A stretch of 49,044 nt of DNA from positions 1,154 through 50,197 of the forward strand of contig DBHM01000021.1 in NCBI GenBank assembly GCA_002296185.1, read 5' to 3'. Below are positions 1 to 8,073 of the stretch, piece by piece. Numbering within the stretch: the stretch's first letter is position 1; each line of letters starts with the position of its first letter. The notes under the pieces were generated by a model, which did not search any database, was not told the DNA's origin, and saw only the letters and a list, made by a program, of their open reading frames with translations. The DNA comes from Alphaproteobacteria bacterium UBA828 (lineage in GTDB: Bacteria; Pseudomonadota; Alphaproteobacteria; UBA828). The position numbers and the translations under genes were made by a program.

Positions 1-570
1 AGCACCTACATCAGCACCTTTAGTGAAAATACCACCACCTAGCCTAGCAAAGATTGAGATTAAAGACCCACCGAAACCCAGGGCAACGAGGGCTTCAATA
101 ATTTCATCGATATGGACACCAGTAGCCTTCAATATGCCGTAATAAACTACAACCCCAAGTAATCCTAATCCAACAACAAGCATTCCAGTAACAGCGCCAG
201 AACGGAAAGCTATACCTAAAGCCTGGGGAAGACCCTGTGTGGCTGCTTGAGCAGTCCTCACATTAGCTCTTACCGATACATGCATTCCTATATACCCAGC
301 AGCAGCAGATAAAATCGCACCTACTGCGAAACCAATACCCACTTTGTATCCTAGTAAGCCAGTTAGTATTCCGAATATGACAAGTCCAACAATACCTATT
401 GCCGCATATTGTCTATTTAAATAAGCCCGTGCACCCTCCTGGACAGCACTAGCAATTTCTTGCATCCGTTCTGAGCCTGCACTCGCAGTAAAAACTGATC
501 TAATTGCATAAATTCCATAGAGCAGTGACACTGCGCCACATGCTAAAGCGAACCAGTAGATGGCATCCAT
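1..570 (-). CDS. hppA: Membrane-bound H+-translocating pyrophosphatase, N-terminal part (cut by window edge)
   Basis: Integral inner-membrane pump that couples pyrophosphate hydrolysis to ion export from the cytoplasm. The visible 190 residues start at ATG 570 (MDAIYWFALACG) and run off the left edge without a stop. They contain the family hallmarks AVQEGARAYLNRQY near residue 42 and GFGGSLISIFARLGGGIFTK near the visible end, with hydrophobic segments between. The catalytic pyrophosphate-binding loops lie outside the window, as does the position that separates K+-dependent from K+-independent forms, so the ion type cannot be decided. It follows thiL on the same strand after a gap of about 300 bases that probably holds its own promoter. 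The family call is firm because these N-terminal motifs are very characteristic. Confidence 0.92.
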   Translation of the reverse strand, partial: MDAIYWFALACGAVSLLYGIYAIRSVFTASAGSERMQEIASAVQEGARAYLNRQYAAIGIVGLVIFGILTGLLGYKVGIGFAVGAILSAAAGYIGMHVSVRANVRTAQAATQGLPQALGIAFRSGAVTGMLVVGLGLLGVVVYYGILKATGVHIDEIIEALVALGFGGSLISIFARLGGGIFTKGADVGA

Positions 571-867
571 TGTCTGGTTTAACCCTTCATTCTAATTAAA
601 AGTGGAAAAAAATGATATTTTTGAGTTACTATAATCAAACGCCACATCAACCACATAATATCCCGTTTCTATTCCGCGTCGTTTGAACAAAATCGCGCGG
701 AAAATGCCAGAGAAATATAATAAACGCAAGCCGGGATATAATTATTCAACAATATTCTGTCTCCCCAAGGCCTTCTAGTTGTATATACCAAGCATCATAA
801 CAACTTAATAATATCTCTAATTTCCCTAAAAATCGTTTAAAAACAAAGGGAAAGGATTACCTGCTTA
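571..867 (-). other. Intergenic region between thiL and hppA, with a GC-rich hairpin
   Basis: No gene is seen in these 297 bases. On the hppA-coding strand a 7-bp perfect stem (TTCCGCG at 672-678 against CGCGGAA at 696-702, 17-base loop) stands out in AT-rich DNA about 100 bases upstream of the hppA start. No run of T follows it in the direction of transcription, so it is not a standard intrinsic terminator. It may be an operator or a leader hairpin. I could not place a convincing promoter. Confidence 0.4.
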
Positions 868-1866
868 CTAAAAATTAAAATGTGAATAACCGAGGGTTTC
901 TAAATTCATAATTTTATCATCTTTACTTATAATCTGAACATCACACGAATCTGAACCTGTTATACCAATCTTCTTGATAGAAACATCTAAATTTGAAGCT
1001 AAATGGGAAACCTCTGATTCTCTTGATGCTGGCACTGTAAATAGGAGCTCAAAATCATCGCCTCCACAAAGCAAATCTGCAATTGAGACATGATTGCTAA
1101 ATATAAGTTCATTTGCTCCAGCTGAAATAGGAACATCTTTTGCAAAAACTCTTGCTGATACATTAGATGCAACACATAAATTTTTTAGATCCGCAACCAA
1201 ACCATCGGATATATCAGTAGCAGCTGTAGCCAGACCCCTCAAACCAACCCCCAAATTTACTCTCGGTGATGGCAACTGATATTTCTCAGAAAGACTTTTT
1301 ATATATTTTTTATTTAGAAAGGGATAAATCCCTTCACAACACATCAAACCTAAATAACCATCTCCTATATTACCACTAACAAATAAGATCTCATCAGGGG
1401 ATGCACCATTTCGTCGAATAACACCCTGATTAGGCGCCTCCCCAATTGCTGTTAAGGAAAGAGTTATTGGACCCTCTGTAGCAACTGTATCTCCACCTAA
1501 CAGTCCAATGCCAAAAAGATTCTGGGCACGACCAAGGCCCAACACAAAATTCTCTATCCAACTATTATCTATATCTTTTGGAAGCGCTAAACCCAAAAGA
1601 TAGTAACTAGGCTTTGCTCCCATAGAAGCTAAATCTGACAAATTGACTGCTAAAAGCTTCCATCCAACAGAAAACGCTGAGTCCTCTTTACGAAAATGGA
1701 CTCCCTCAACTAAAATATCTTTGCTTATAACAGCCTCAGATCCATCAGAGGTTTTGATCACCGCCGCATCGTCTGTAAGAGCAAAGGCACCTTCAACAGA
1801 TTCTGAAAGAGGCCTAAAAAACTCTGAAATTATATCAAATTCTTTTCCTAAGCTAATATTAGACAT
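868..1866 (-). CDS. thiL: Thiamine-monophosphate kinase
   Basis: Cytoplasmic kinase that phosphorylates thiamine monophosphate to thiamine diphosphate, the last step of cofactor synthesis. The 332-residue length fits the family. Motifs seen in order are LTDDAAVI near residue 30, the metal and ATP-binding segment LLGGDTVATEGPITLS near 120, SGNIGDGYLGLM near 165, TDISDGLVADL near 215 and GGDDFELLFT near 265. The start is ATG 1866 with an AAGG-type ribosome site just upstream. It is the last gene of the rpiB-glyA-nrdR-rib-nusB run and follows nusB by 20 bases. Association of thiL with nusB and ribH is a common proteobacterial arrangement. Confidence 0.95.
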   Translation of the reverse strand: MSNISLGKEFDIISEFFRPLSESVEGAFALTDDAAVIKTSDGSEAVISKDILVEGVHFRKEDSAFSVGWKLLAVNLSDLASMGAKPSYYLLGLALPKDIDNSWIENFVLGLGRAQNLFGIGLLGGDTVATEGPITLSLTAIGEAPNQGVIRRNGASPDEILFVSGNIGDGYLGLMCCEGIYPFLNKKYIKSLSEKYQLPSPRVNLGVGLRGLATAATDISDGLVADLKNLCVASNVSARVFAKDVPISAGANELIFSNHVSIADLLCGGDDFELLFTVPASRESEVSHLASNLDVSIKKIGITGSDSCDVQIISKDDKIMNLETLGYSHFNF

Positions 1867-1886
1867 TATATACCTTAAAAAAATAA

Positions 1887-2351
1887 CTAGTCATTAGATT
1901 GAATTTTAGCCATACGATCAAGAGCGGCGTTAACAAAACTTGCATCCTTTGAAGGAAAAAAATCATGCGCTAAATTTATATATTCATTTATCACAACTTT
2001 AGATGGAACATCAGGCATTTCTAGTAATTCAAAGCTACCGGCCCTAAGAATAGATAACATGAGAGTGCTAACTCTATCTATCTTCCATTCCTCTGACATA
2101 GTTTCTTGGATTAATTCATCAAGCTCTAACCTTTTGGAGCAAACACCGATAACAATTCTTTTGAAATGTGACTCATCTGCCGATGGATATACAACACCCT
2201 CAATCTCTTTTCCAATTCTGAAATTTATAAATTCTTGAATTACCACTTCTGCCTCGCTAGATGACTCAGTGATCTGGTAAAGGGCCTGTACTGCGGCCAA
2301 TCGCGATGCATATCTACTAAGCGCACGTCCTTCGCTTGACTGCTTAGACAT
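1887..2351 (-). CDS. nusB: Transcription antitermination factor NusB
   Basis: Small all-helical RNA-binding protein that joins NusE (S10) on boxA RNA to prevent premature termination in rRNA operons. The 154 residues show the expected pattern: an N-terminal helix with SRYASRLAAVQALYQ, the central RVSTLMLSILRAGSFEL and the C-terminal VVINEYINLAHDF..SFVNAALDRMA. The start codon overlaps the ribH stop by one base (TAATG), which indicates translational coupling. Its place directly after ribH is typical in Proteobacteria. Confidence 0.94.
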   Translation of the reverse strand: MSKQSSEGRALSRYASRLAAVQALYQITESSSEAEVVIQEFINFRIGKEIEGVVYPSADESHFKRIVIGVCSKRLELDELIQETMSEEWKIDRVSTLMLSILRAGSFELLEMPDVPSKVVINEYINLAHDFFPSKDASFVNAALDRMAKIQSND

Positions 2352-2794
2352 TATGACTTCTCTTTAGAGAATTGTTCCTTAACAGCAATCATTTGCATAC
2401 ACGCACGAGCTGCCGCTGCCCCCTTATTACCTTTTTCTCTTGAAGCCCTAACCTTAGCCTGATCAGAATTCTCGACTGTTAAAACCCCATATCCAACTGG
2501 AAGACTAAACTCTATAGCTAAGTTATTTACACCCCTAGTGCTTTCAGCACAGACATAATCATAGTGAGTAGTTTCACCTCTAATAACGCAGCCAAGCGCA
2601 ACTACTCCCTTTATTTCCTCATCAGACATTGCCATTTTGATGGCTAAAGGTATCTCAAGTGCACCTGGCACAGAAATTATTTTATGATTTACTCCATGCT
2701 CATCAAGCTCCTCAACGGCACCTGCAACTAATTCACTAGTTATATCCTTGTAGAAGTTAGCCTCTACTATAAGAACATATGATGATTTATTCAT
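2351..2794 (-). CDS. ribH: 6,7-dimethyl-8-ribityllumazine synthase
   Basis: Condenses the RibD product with 3,4-dihydroxy-2-butanone 4-phosphate to give lumazine, the penultimate step of riboflavin synthesis. The family usually forms cytoplasmic icosahedral or decameric shells. The 147 residues carry SVPGALEIPLAIKMA near 42, GVVALGCVIRGETTHYDYVC near 65 with the catalytic His in GETTHYD, and GVLTVENSDQA near 105. The start codon overlaps the ribB(X) stop by one base and the stop overlaps nusB. Substrate supply comes from the neighbouring ribD and ribB genes. Confidence 0.96.
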   Translation of the reverse strand: MNKSSYVLIVEANFYKDITSELVAGAVEELDEHGVNHKIISVPGALEIPLAIKMAMSDEEIKGVVALGCVIRGETTHYDYVCAESTRGVNNLAIEFSLPVGYGVLTVENSDQAKVRASREKGNKGAAAARACMQMIAVKEQFSKEKS

Positions 2795-3939
2795 TAGCCA
2801 CTCCCTGAATCAAAATTGGGCAACATCTCCAAGGGTGGTAAATCTTCATACCCAACGACCTTTAGCCCATAACCATCAAGTCCAACAATTGTCCAGTGAG
2901 TATTATGAAGCAATCGCATATTACGCACACCCAAATCTAAAAGAATTTGGGCAGCCACTCCGTAATCCCTCAAACCTTCGCCCTCTTTTTCTGGATCTGC
3001 ACTCAGTAAATCTCTTACTCGTGTCTGACGCGGCTCTCTAATAAGTATAATTACTCCCCTACCCTCTCTCCCAACTATATCCATAGCTGCCTGTAATCTA
3101 CCGGCTTGAGATTTCTCATTACTCATCAAGACATCTTCTAAAGGATTAAAATCGTGCACTCTGACTAATACTGGATCACCCTCAGATATATCTCCCTTAA
3201 CAAGTGCAATATGTTCTGCATATTGCGCGCTATTTACATAAAGATGCATTTTAAACTTTCCACCATAGAGACTTTCTAAAGTGGTCTCGTGTACGTGCTT
3301 AACAATTGTGTCGTTACTGAGTCTATAGGCTATAAGGTCTTGTATCGATCCAATTCTTATTTGGTGTTCTGCAGAAAATTTCATTAGCTCAGGCATTCGA
3401 GCCATGGTACCATCTTCACTCATTATCTCACATATAACTGCTGACGGATTCAACCCAGCAAGTCTAGCAAAATCAACACTGGCCTCAGTATGACCGGCAC
3501 GAATTAAGCAACCACCCTCGCGAGCAATTAGTGGGAAAATATGGCCTGGAGAGGTTATATCAGATGGACCTTTATTTGGATCAATTGCCGTACTAATAGT
3601 CATAGCACGATCTCGAGCCGATATCCCAGTTGTAACCCCCTTACGAGCCTCAATGGAAACAGTAAAAGCTGTATCGTGGCGAGACTCATTTCTTTTAGGC
3701 ATTAATTCAAGACCTAAATTTTTACACCGTTCTTGTGTTAAAGCTAAACAAATAAGTCCACGGCCAAATCGCGCCATAAAATTTATGGAATCTGGAGTAG
3801 ACATCTGAGCCGGGATAACCAAATCGCCTTCATTTTCACGCTCTTCATCATCAACTATTATGACCATTCGTCCATTACGGAACTCATCAATAATTTCTTC
3901 CGTTGTTGCAAGAGACATATTATTTTTTTTCATTCCCAT
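2794..3939 (-). CDS. ribB: RibBX-type protein: 3,4-dihydroxy-2-butanone 4-phosphate synthase with degenerate GTP cyclohydrolase II domain
   Basis: The N-terminal half (about residues 10-210) is an intact DHBP synthase: DDEERENEGDLVIPA near 32, ARFGRGLICLALT and RAGHTEASVDFARLAGL are all present. It makes the four-carbon precursor of lumazine from ribulose 5-phosphate. The C-terminal half keeps the GTP cyclohydrolase II fold signature (EHIALVKGDI, LRDYGVAAQILLDLGVR, IVGLDGYGL) but lacks the zinc-binding Cys triad normally found as CLTGD..LRCDCG; here that stretch reads HDFNPLEDVLMSNEKSQAGR. The QEGRGIGL catalytic segment is also gone. Such RibBX hybrids are known in Proteobacteria. A separate active RibA is therefore expected elsewhere in the genome. 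The start ATG 3939 lies 5 bases after ribE. Confidence 0.93.
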   Translation of the reverse strand: MGMKKNNMSLATTEEIIDEFRNGRMVIIVDDEERENEGDLVIPAQMSTPDSINFMARFGRGLICLALTQERCKNLGLELMPKRNESRHDTAFTVSIEARKGVTTGISARDRAMTISTAIDPNKGPSDITSPGHIFPLIAREGGCLIRAGHTEASVDFARLAGLNPSAVICEIMSEDGTMARMPELMKFSAEHQIRIGSIQDLIAYRLSNDTIVKHVHETTLESLYGGKFKMHLYVNSAQYAEHIALVKGDISEGDPVLVRVHDFNPLEDVLMSNEKSQAGRLQAAMDIVGREGRGVIILIREPRQTRVRDLLSADPEKEGEGLRDYGVAAQILLDLGVRNMRLLHNTHWTIVGLDGYGLKVVGYEDLPPLEMLPNFDSGSG

Positions 3940-3944
3940 TATTT

Positions 3945-4538
3945 CTAATCGCTCCTTACTAATCTCGCAACGTAACGAGCAAGCATATCTACCTCAATAT
4001 TAATAACGCTACCTACACTAACACTACCAAGAGTAGTTACTGATTGAGTATGAGGTATTATATTAATATCAAAAGATTGGCCCTGCACTTTATTTACTGT
4101 CAAGGAAACACCATCCAGCGTAACAGATCCTTTTTGTGCAATTAATAACATCAGATCCTCATCTGCTGAGATCTCCAGTCTGAGGCTTTCGTTATCAGGT
4201 ATAATTTTAGTGATTGTAGCTGTTCCATCGACATGGCCACTTACCATGTGGCCACCTAATTCGTCACCCATACATAATGATTTCTCTAAATTGACTCGCT
4301 GCCCTTCTTGCCAGCTGCCGATAGTGGTAGTTATTAGTGTTTCATTCGAAACATCAACAGAAAAACCATCACTATCTAAACCCACCACAGTAAGACACAC
4401 TCCCGAACAAGCTATTGATGCCCCCATCACTATATCCGAGGTAGACCATTTGGTATTAATTGTAATTCGTGTATCCTTATTGCTTTCCGAATCAATTGCG
4501 CGGATAACTCCAAGGTCAGTTATTATTCCAGTAAACAT
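3945..4538 (-). CDS. ribE: Riboflavin synthase, alpha subunit
   Basis: Dismutates two molecules of 6,7-dimethyl-8-ribityllumazine to riboflavin and the pyrimidinedione. The 197 residues form the usual internal duplication of two lumazine-binding domains. The first begins MFTGIITDLG and carries SIACSGVCLTV near 42 and GDELGGHMVSGHVDG near 92. The second carries QKGSVTLDGVSLTVN near 135 and FDINIIPHTQ. The start codon shares a TAATG overlap with the ribD stop, so the two are probably translationally coupled. The MFTGI start is diagnostic for the family. Confidence 0.96.
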   Translation of the reverse strand: MFTGIITDLGVIRAIDSESNKDTRITINTKWSTSDIVMGASIACSGVCLTVVGLDSDGFSVDVSNETLITTTIGSWQEGQRVNLEKSLCMGDELGGHMVSGHVDGTATITKIIPDNESLRLEISADEDLMLLIAQKGSVTLDGVSLTVNKVQGQSFDINIIPHTQSVTTLGSVSVGSVINIEVDMLARYVARLVRSD

Positions 4539-5683
4539 TAATTCTTATCTTCTCTATTTAAGTATATTTCTAGAGTTTCATCTCCCAAACTAATGCGTTT
4601 TTTTAAATTAAAACGCAATGCCTCACTAATACTTCGTAATCCCATGTTTCCAACTGATGGAATCCCATTACTACCAATCAAGACTGGTGCACGAAACCAG
4701 TAGATTTGATCAACTAAATTAGACTCCAGAAAACTTGCGGCCACAGATCCACCCCCTTCAATTAATAATCTAGTTATACCTTTAGAAACTAGCATAGCTA
4801 AAATATCATTTTTTTCAGGACGACCGTCATTTCCCTCCTTCAGCTGTATCAATTCATTAGTATTGTTACTTAGTTCACTAAATTTATCAGAATTATATTC
4901 ATTTTCTACCGACACAAACCAAGTCGCAACACCGTCAGAACCTTCAGCAACCCTATGTTTCTTGCTCACACGGAGCCTATTATCAAGAATTACTCTAACA
5001 GGCGAAGCATCAGATAAACCAGGTAATCTAACAGTTAATGAAGGGTTATCTGAAAGAACCGTCCCTGACCCCACTAAGATAGCGTCATGCTCTACCCTCA
5101 ATAAGTGCCCCCTAGCTCGAGCTAAAGACCCAGTAATCCATCTACTATCTCCGCCTTCCGCGGCTATACGGCCATCAAGGCTAGAAGCTAGCTTAAGAGT
5201 AATAAGAGGGCGCTTCAAATTTACAGCTGAGAAAAAACCAGCATTAATACTCAAAGCATCATCTTCAAAAAGACCTACCTGAACTTCAATTCCCATACTT
5301 TTTAGTTTATCTATACCCCGACCACTTACCCGTTTATCAGGGTCACTTACCGCTATAACCGCACGTTTAATTCCAGCTTCTATTAATGCATCAGCACATG
5401 GTCCTGTCTGACCATAATGCGAACAAGGTTCTAGAGTTATATATGCAGTTGCATTTCTTGCATCTTTACCGGCTTGAGCGAGAGCTATTGTTTCTGCATG
5501 AGGACGCCCGCCCTTCGCTGTCCAACCAAGACCAAGAATTCTACTTTCTTTGACAAGAACACAACCAACAGCAGGATTTGGCCACGAAGTTCCTAAAGCC
5601 CTGGTTGAAATACGAAGGGCTAGCTCCATAAAACGCTTGTCGCATTCTAAAAACGACTCACTATTCTGATTCAGGGTCCCCAC
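4538..5683 (-). CDS. ribD: Bifunctional diaminohydroxyphosphoribosylaminopyrimidine deaminase / 5-amino-6-(5-phosphoribosylamino)uracil reductase
   Basis: Carries out the second and third steps of riboflavin synthesis in one 381-residue polypeptide. The N-terminal deaminase has the zinc motif GRPHAETIALA near 60 and TLEPCSHYGQTGPCADAL near 85-100. The C-terminal NADPH-dependent reductase begins at RPLITLKLASSLDGRIA and carries GDSRWITG and DAILVGSGTVLSDNP. The likely start is GTG 5683, which overlaps the 3' end of nrdR by 23 bases. A later ATG would cut the conserved DKRFMELAL helix, so the GTG is preferred. It belongs to the nrdR-ribD-ribE-ribB-ribH run. Confidence 0.95.
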   Translation of the reverse strand: MGTLNQNSESFLECDKRFMELALRISTRALGTSWPNPAVGCVLVKESRILGLGWTAKGGRPHAETIALAQAGKDARNATAYITLEPCSHYGQTGPCADALIEAGIKRAVIAVSDPDKRVSGRGIDKLKSMGIEVQVGLFEDDALSINAGFFSAVNLKRPLITLKLASSLDGRIAAEGGDSRWITGSLARARGHLLRVEHDAILVGSGTVLSDNPSLTVRLPGLSDASPVRVILDNRLRVSKKHRVAEGSDGVATWFVSVENEYNSDKFSELSNNTNELIQLKEGNDGRPEKNDILAMLVSKGITRLLIEGGGSVAASFLESNLVDQIYWFRAPVLIGSNGIPSVGNMGLRSISEALRFNLKKRISLGDETLEIYLNREDKN

Positions 5684-6125
5684 TTAACTCGCCAATAAAT
5701 TGCTCGAAGTCACGCGCTTCATGAAAATTCCTATAAACAGAGGCAAACCTTACATACGCAACTGAATCAAGATGACTAAGCGCCTCCATCACCATCTCTC
5801 CTATTACAGAAGATGGAATCTCTGCTTCACCCAAACTTTCTAATCGGCGAACAATGCCGTTAGCAACTCTTTCTATCCTATCAGGAGAAACTGGCCGCTT
5901 ACGCATAGATATCATCATAGAGTTTACTAGCTTATCACGGTCAAATGGGCTGCGCTGCGCATTTGATTTGATTACAATTAATTCCCTTAATTGTATTCTT
6001 TCAAAGGTAGTAAACCTTGCCCCACAATTAGGACATTGACGTCTCCGACGAATAGCAGTGCTATCTTCTGTTGGACGCGAGTCCTTAACACTTGTATCGT
6101 CATTGCCGCAGAATGGGCATCGCAT
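5661..6125 (-). CDS. nrdR: Transcriptional repressor NrdR
   Basis: ATP/dATP-sensing repressor of ribonucleotide reductase genes. The protein is 154 residues, as usual. It has the zinc ribbon with C3, C6, C31 and C34 (MRCPFCGNDD and RRRRQCPNCGARF), followed by the ATP-cone domain from about residue 49 (VIKSNAQRSPFDRDKL). The tail beyond residue 140 is short and acidic. Placement between glyA and ribD is the common alphaproteobacterial order. I looked for an NrdR box pair in front of this run but did not find one I would defend. Confidence 0.96.
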   Translation of the reverse strand: MRCPFCGNDDTSVKDSRPTEDSTAIRRRRQCPNCGARFTTFERIQLRELIVIKSNAQRSPFDRDKLVNSMMISMRKRPVSPDRIERVANGIVRRLESLGEAEIPSSVIGEMVMEALSHLDSVAYVRFASVYRNFHEARDFEQFIGELSGDPESE

Positions 6126-6149
6126 CTATCTACCTCCAAATTAAACCTA

Positions 6150-7475
6150 TCAAGGATATATAGGAAAATACCTACATAACTTATTTACCTCTTCCTTAAC
6201 GGCTCTTTGTTTATTATTCACTTTATCTTCAGAAGAAGCATTTGATAATAAGTTATCTAAGACCTCTGCTATCCACAAACCTATTTGAGTAAACTCTTTT
6301 GAACCGAACCCCCGACTAGTAGCCGCTGGTGTACCTAAACGCAACCCAGATGTGATTGTAGGCTTCTCAGGATCAAAAGGAATACTATTTTTATTACATG
6401 TTATTCCAGCATTTTCTAACGCAAGCTCTGCATCCTTCCCAGTAATTCCCTTAGAACGAAGATCAAGAAGGACGAGATGGGTGTCAGTGCCATTAGAAAC
6501 AATATCAAAACCTCTTGAGAGTAAAGTATCCGAGAGAGTTGAAGCATTTTCTATAATTTTTTGTGTATAAACTTTAAAATCTATTTCTTGAGCTTCACCA
6601 AATGCAACAGCTTTCGCGGCAATGACATGCTCCAAAGGACCTCCTTGTAAACCTGGGAAAATTGCTGAGTCAATTCTCTTTGCTAAACCCTCTTCATTTG
6701 TAAGAATCAACCCACCACGAGGACCTCTTAGGGTCTTGTGAGTAGTTGTAGTAACGATATGGGCGTGAGGGAAAGGGCTAGGATGAACACCACCAGCAAC
6801 TAGTCCTGCAAAATGTGCCATATCAACCAATAATAAGGCCCCCACTTCATCTGCAATAGCGCGAAATGCAGAGAAGTCAATTATTCTTGGATAAGCTGAG
6901 CCTCCTGCAATTATTAGGCTAGGCTTATGCTCATCAGCAAGAACTGCGACTTCATCAATATCTATCAGGGCATCCTCCTTTCGAACACCATACTGGATAG
7001 AATTAAACCATTTTCCTGATTGATTTGGTCGTGCCCCATGGGTTAAATGCCCCCCCGCAGCTAAAGACATGCCTAATATAGTATCACCGGGTTTTAATGT
7101 AGCCAGAAACACAGCTTGATTAGCTTGGCTCCCGCTATGAGCCTGCACGTTTGCAAATTTACAATTAAATATCGACTTCGCTCGATCAATTGCAAGTGTC
7201 TCTGTTAAGTCAACCCACTCACAGCCCCCATAGTAGCGGCGACCGGGATATCCCTCTGCATACTTATTTGTCATTACAGACCCTTGAGCCTCTAAGACTG
7301 CTTGAGAAACTATATTCTCAGATGCAATCAACTCAATCTGGGATTGTAAACGTTTTAACTCTCCAGAAATTGCCTCAAAAACTGCAGGGTCTGCGGTTTC
7401 AAGAGAGCTCTCAAAAAAATTAGACCTGCTCTCTTCATTATGGGAGTCAACTTCATATTGTAATTTTGTTTTCAT
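6150..7475 (-). CDS. glyA: Serine hydroxymethyltransferase
   Basis: PLP enzyme that interconverts serine plus tetrahydrofolate with glycine plus 5,10-methylene-tetrahydrofolate, the main source of one-carbon units. Motifs include ASENIVSQAVLEAQGS near 53, YAEGYPGRRYYGGCEWVD, HSGSQANQAVF and the PLP lysine in TTTTHKTLRGPRGG (Lys247). At 441 residues it is slightly longer than many family members because about 25 residues precede the conserved start region, and a short Ser/Asn-rich linker lies near the C terminus. The start is ATG 7475, 28 bases after rpiB. It is likely cotranscribed with rpiB and nrdR. Confidence 0.96.
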   Translation of the reverse strand: MKTKLQYEVDSHNEESRSNFFESSLETADPAVFEAISGELKRLQSQIELIASENIVSQAVLEAQGSVMTNKYAEGYPGRRYYGGCEWVDLTETLAIDRAKSIFNCKFANVQAHSGSQANQAVFLATLKPGDTILGMSLAAGGHLTHGARPNQSGKWFNSIQYGVRKEDALIDIDEVAVLADEHKPSLIIAGGSAYPRIIDFSAFRAIADEVGALLLVDMAHFAGLVAGGVHPSPFPHAHIVTTTTHKTLRGPRGGLILTNEEGLAKRIDSAIFPGLQGGPLEHVIAAKAVAFGEAQEIDFKVYTQKIIENASTLSDTLLSRGFDIVSNGTDTHLVLLDLRSKGITGKDAELALENAGITCNKNSIPFDPEKPTITSGLRLGTPAATSRGFGSKEFTQIGLWIAEVLDNLLSNASSEDKVNNKQRAVKEEVNKLCRYFPIYP

Positions 7476-7503
7476 ATTTCAAATAGTCATCCAGAATTTA
7501 CTT

Positions 7504-7938
7504 CTAACTAATTTGCTCAACTCTTCTAGCATGGCGACCACCCTCAAAATCAGTGTTCAAAAATACACTGACTATTGATTTTGCCTGACTCGGAGTCACT
7601 CTTCTACCAGCTAGAGCAACTACATTAGCATCATTATGCTTTCTCGCCATATCTGCGTCTTCATCATCTCTGCATAGAGCCGCTCTTACACATATGTTAC
7701 GATTTGCCGCAATACTTATACCTATTCCAGTCCCACAAATTAAAATTCCAAGCTCCGCCTCTCGGCTTTCTATTACCTGAGCCATTTCAAGCGCATAAAC
7801 AGGATAGTCAACAGACTCTTCACTGTTAGTTCCCAGATCTATAGGGATATAACCACTATCATGAAGGTATTCAATAAGGCTCTGTTTCAAGCTAAACCCA
7901 GCATGATCAGAAGCAATAGCAACAATCTTATTCTGCAT
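7504..7938 (-). CDS. rpiB: Ribose-5-phosphate isomerase B
   Basis: Interconverts ribose 5-phosphate and ribulose 5-phosphate; the latter is also the substrate of the DHBP synthase encoded downstream in the same run. The 144 residues carry ASDHAGFSLKQ near residue 9, ILICGTGIGISIAANR near 65-80 with the catalytic Cys68, and KHNDANVVALAGRR near 110. It is the first gene of the leftward block, so the promoter for the block should lie in 7939-8073, shared divergently with gcdH. Confidence 0.94.
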   Translation of the reverse strand: MQNKIVAIASDHAGFSLKQSLIEYLHDSGYIPIDLGTNSEESVDYPVYALEMAQVIESREAELGILICGTGIGISIAANRNICVRAALCRDDEDADMARKHNDANVVALAGRRVTPSQAKSIVSVFLNTDFEGGRHARRVEQIS

Positions 7939-8073
7939 ATCACATTTGCCCTTACAAAAATCTAGTTATAATTTTATCCCATAGTGTCGGATTATATACG
8001 CTCTCGACTTGAATTACGACAAGCAAGTATAGCTAATAGGCAACTTTTAAGTATAAACGAGGCCTTGAAGTAA

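Noticed and set aside
2794..6125. FMN riboswitch controlling the rib genes
   Set aside because: The rib genes overlap or nearly abut each other and nrdR, leaving no room for one inside the run; nothing similar was seen before rpiB.
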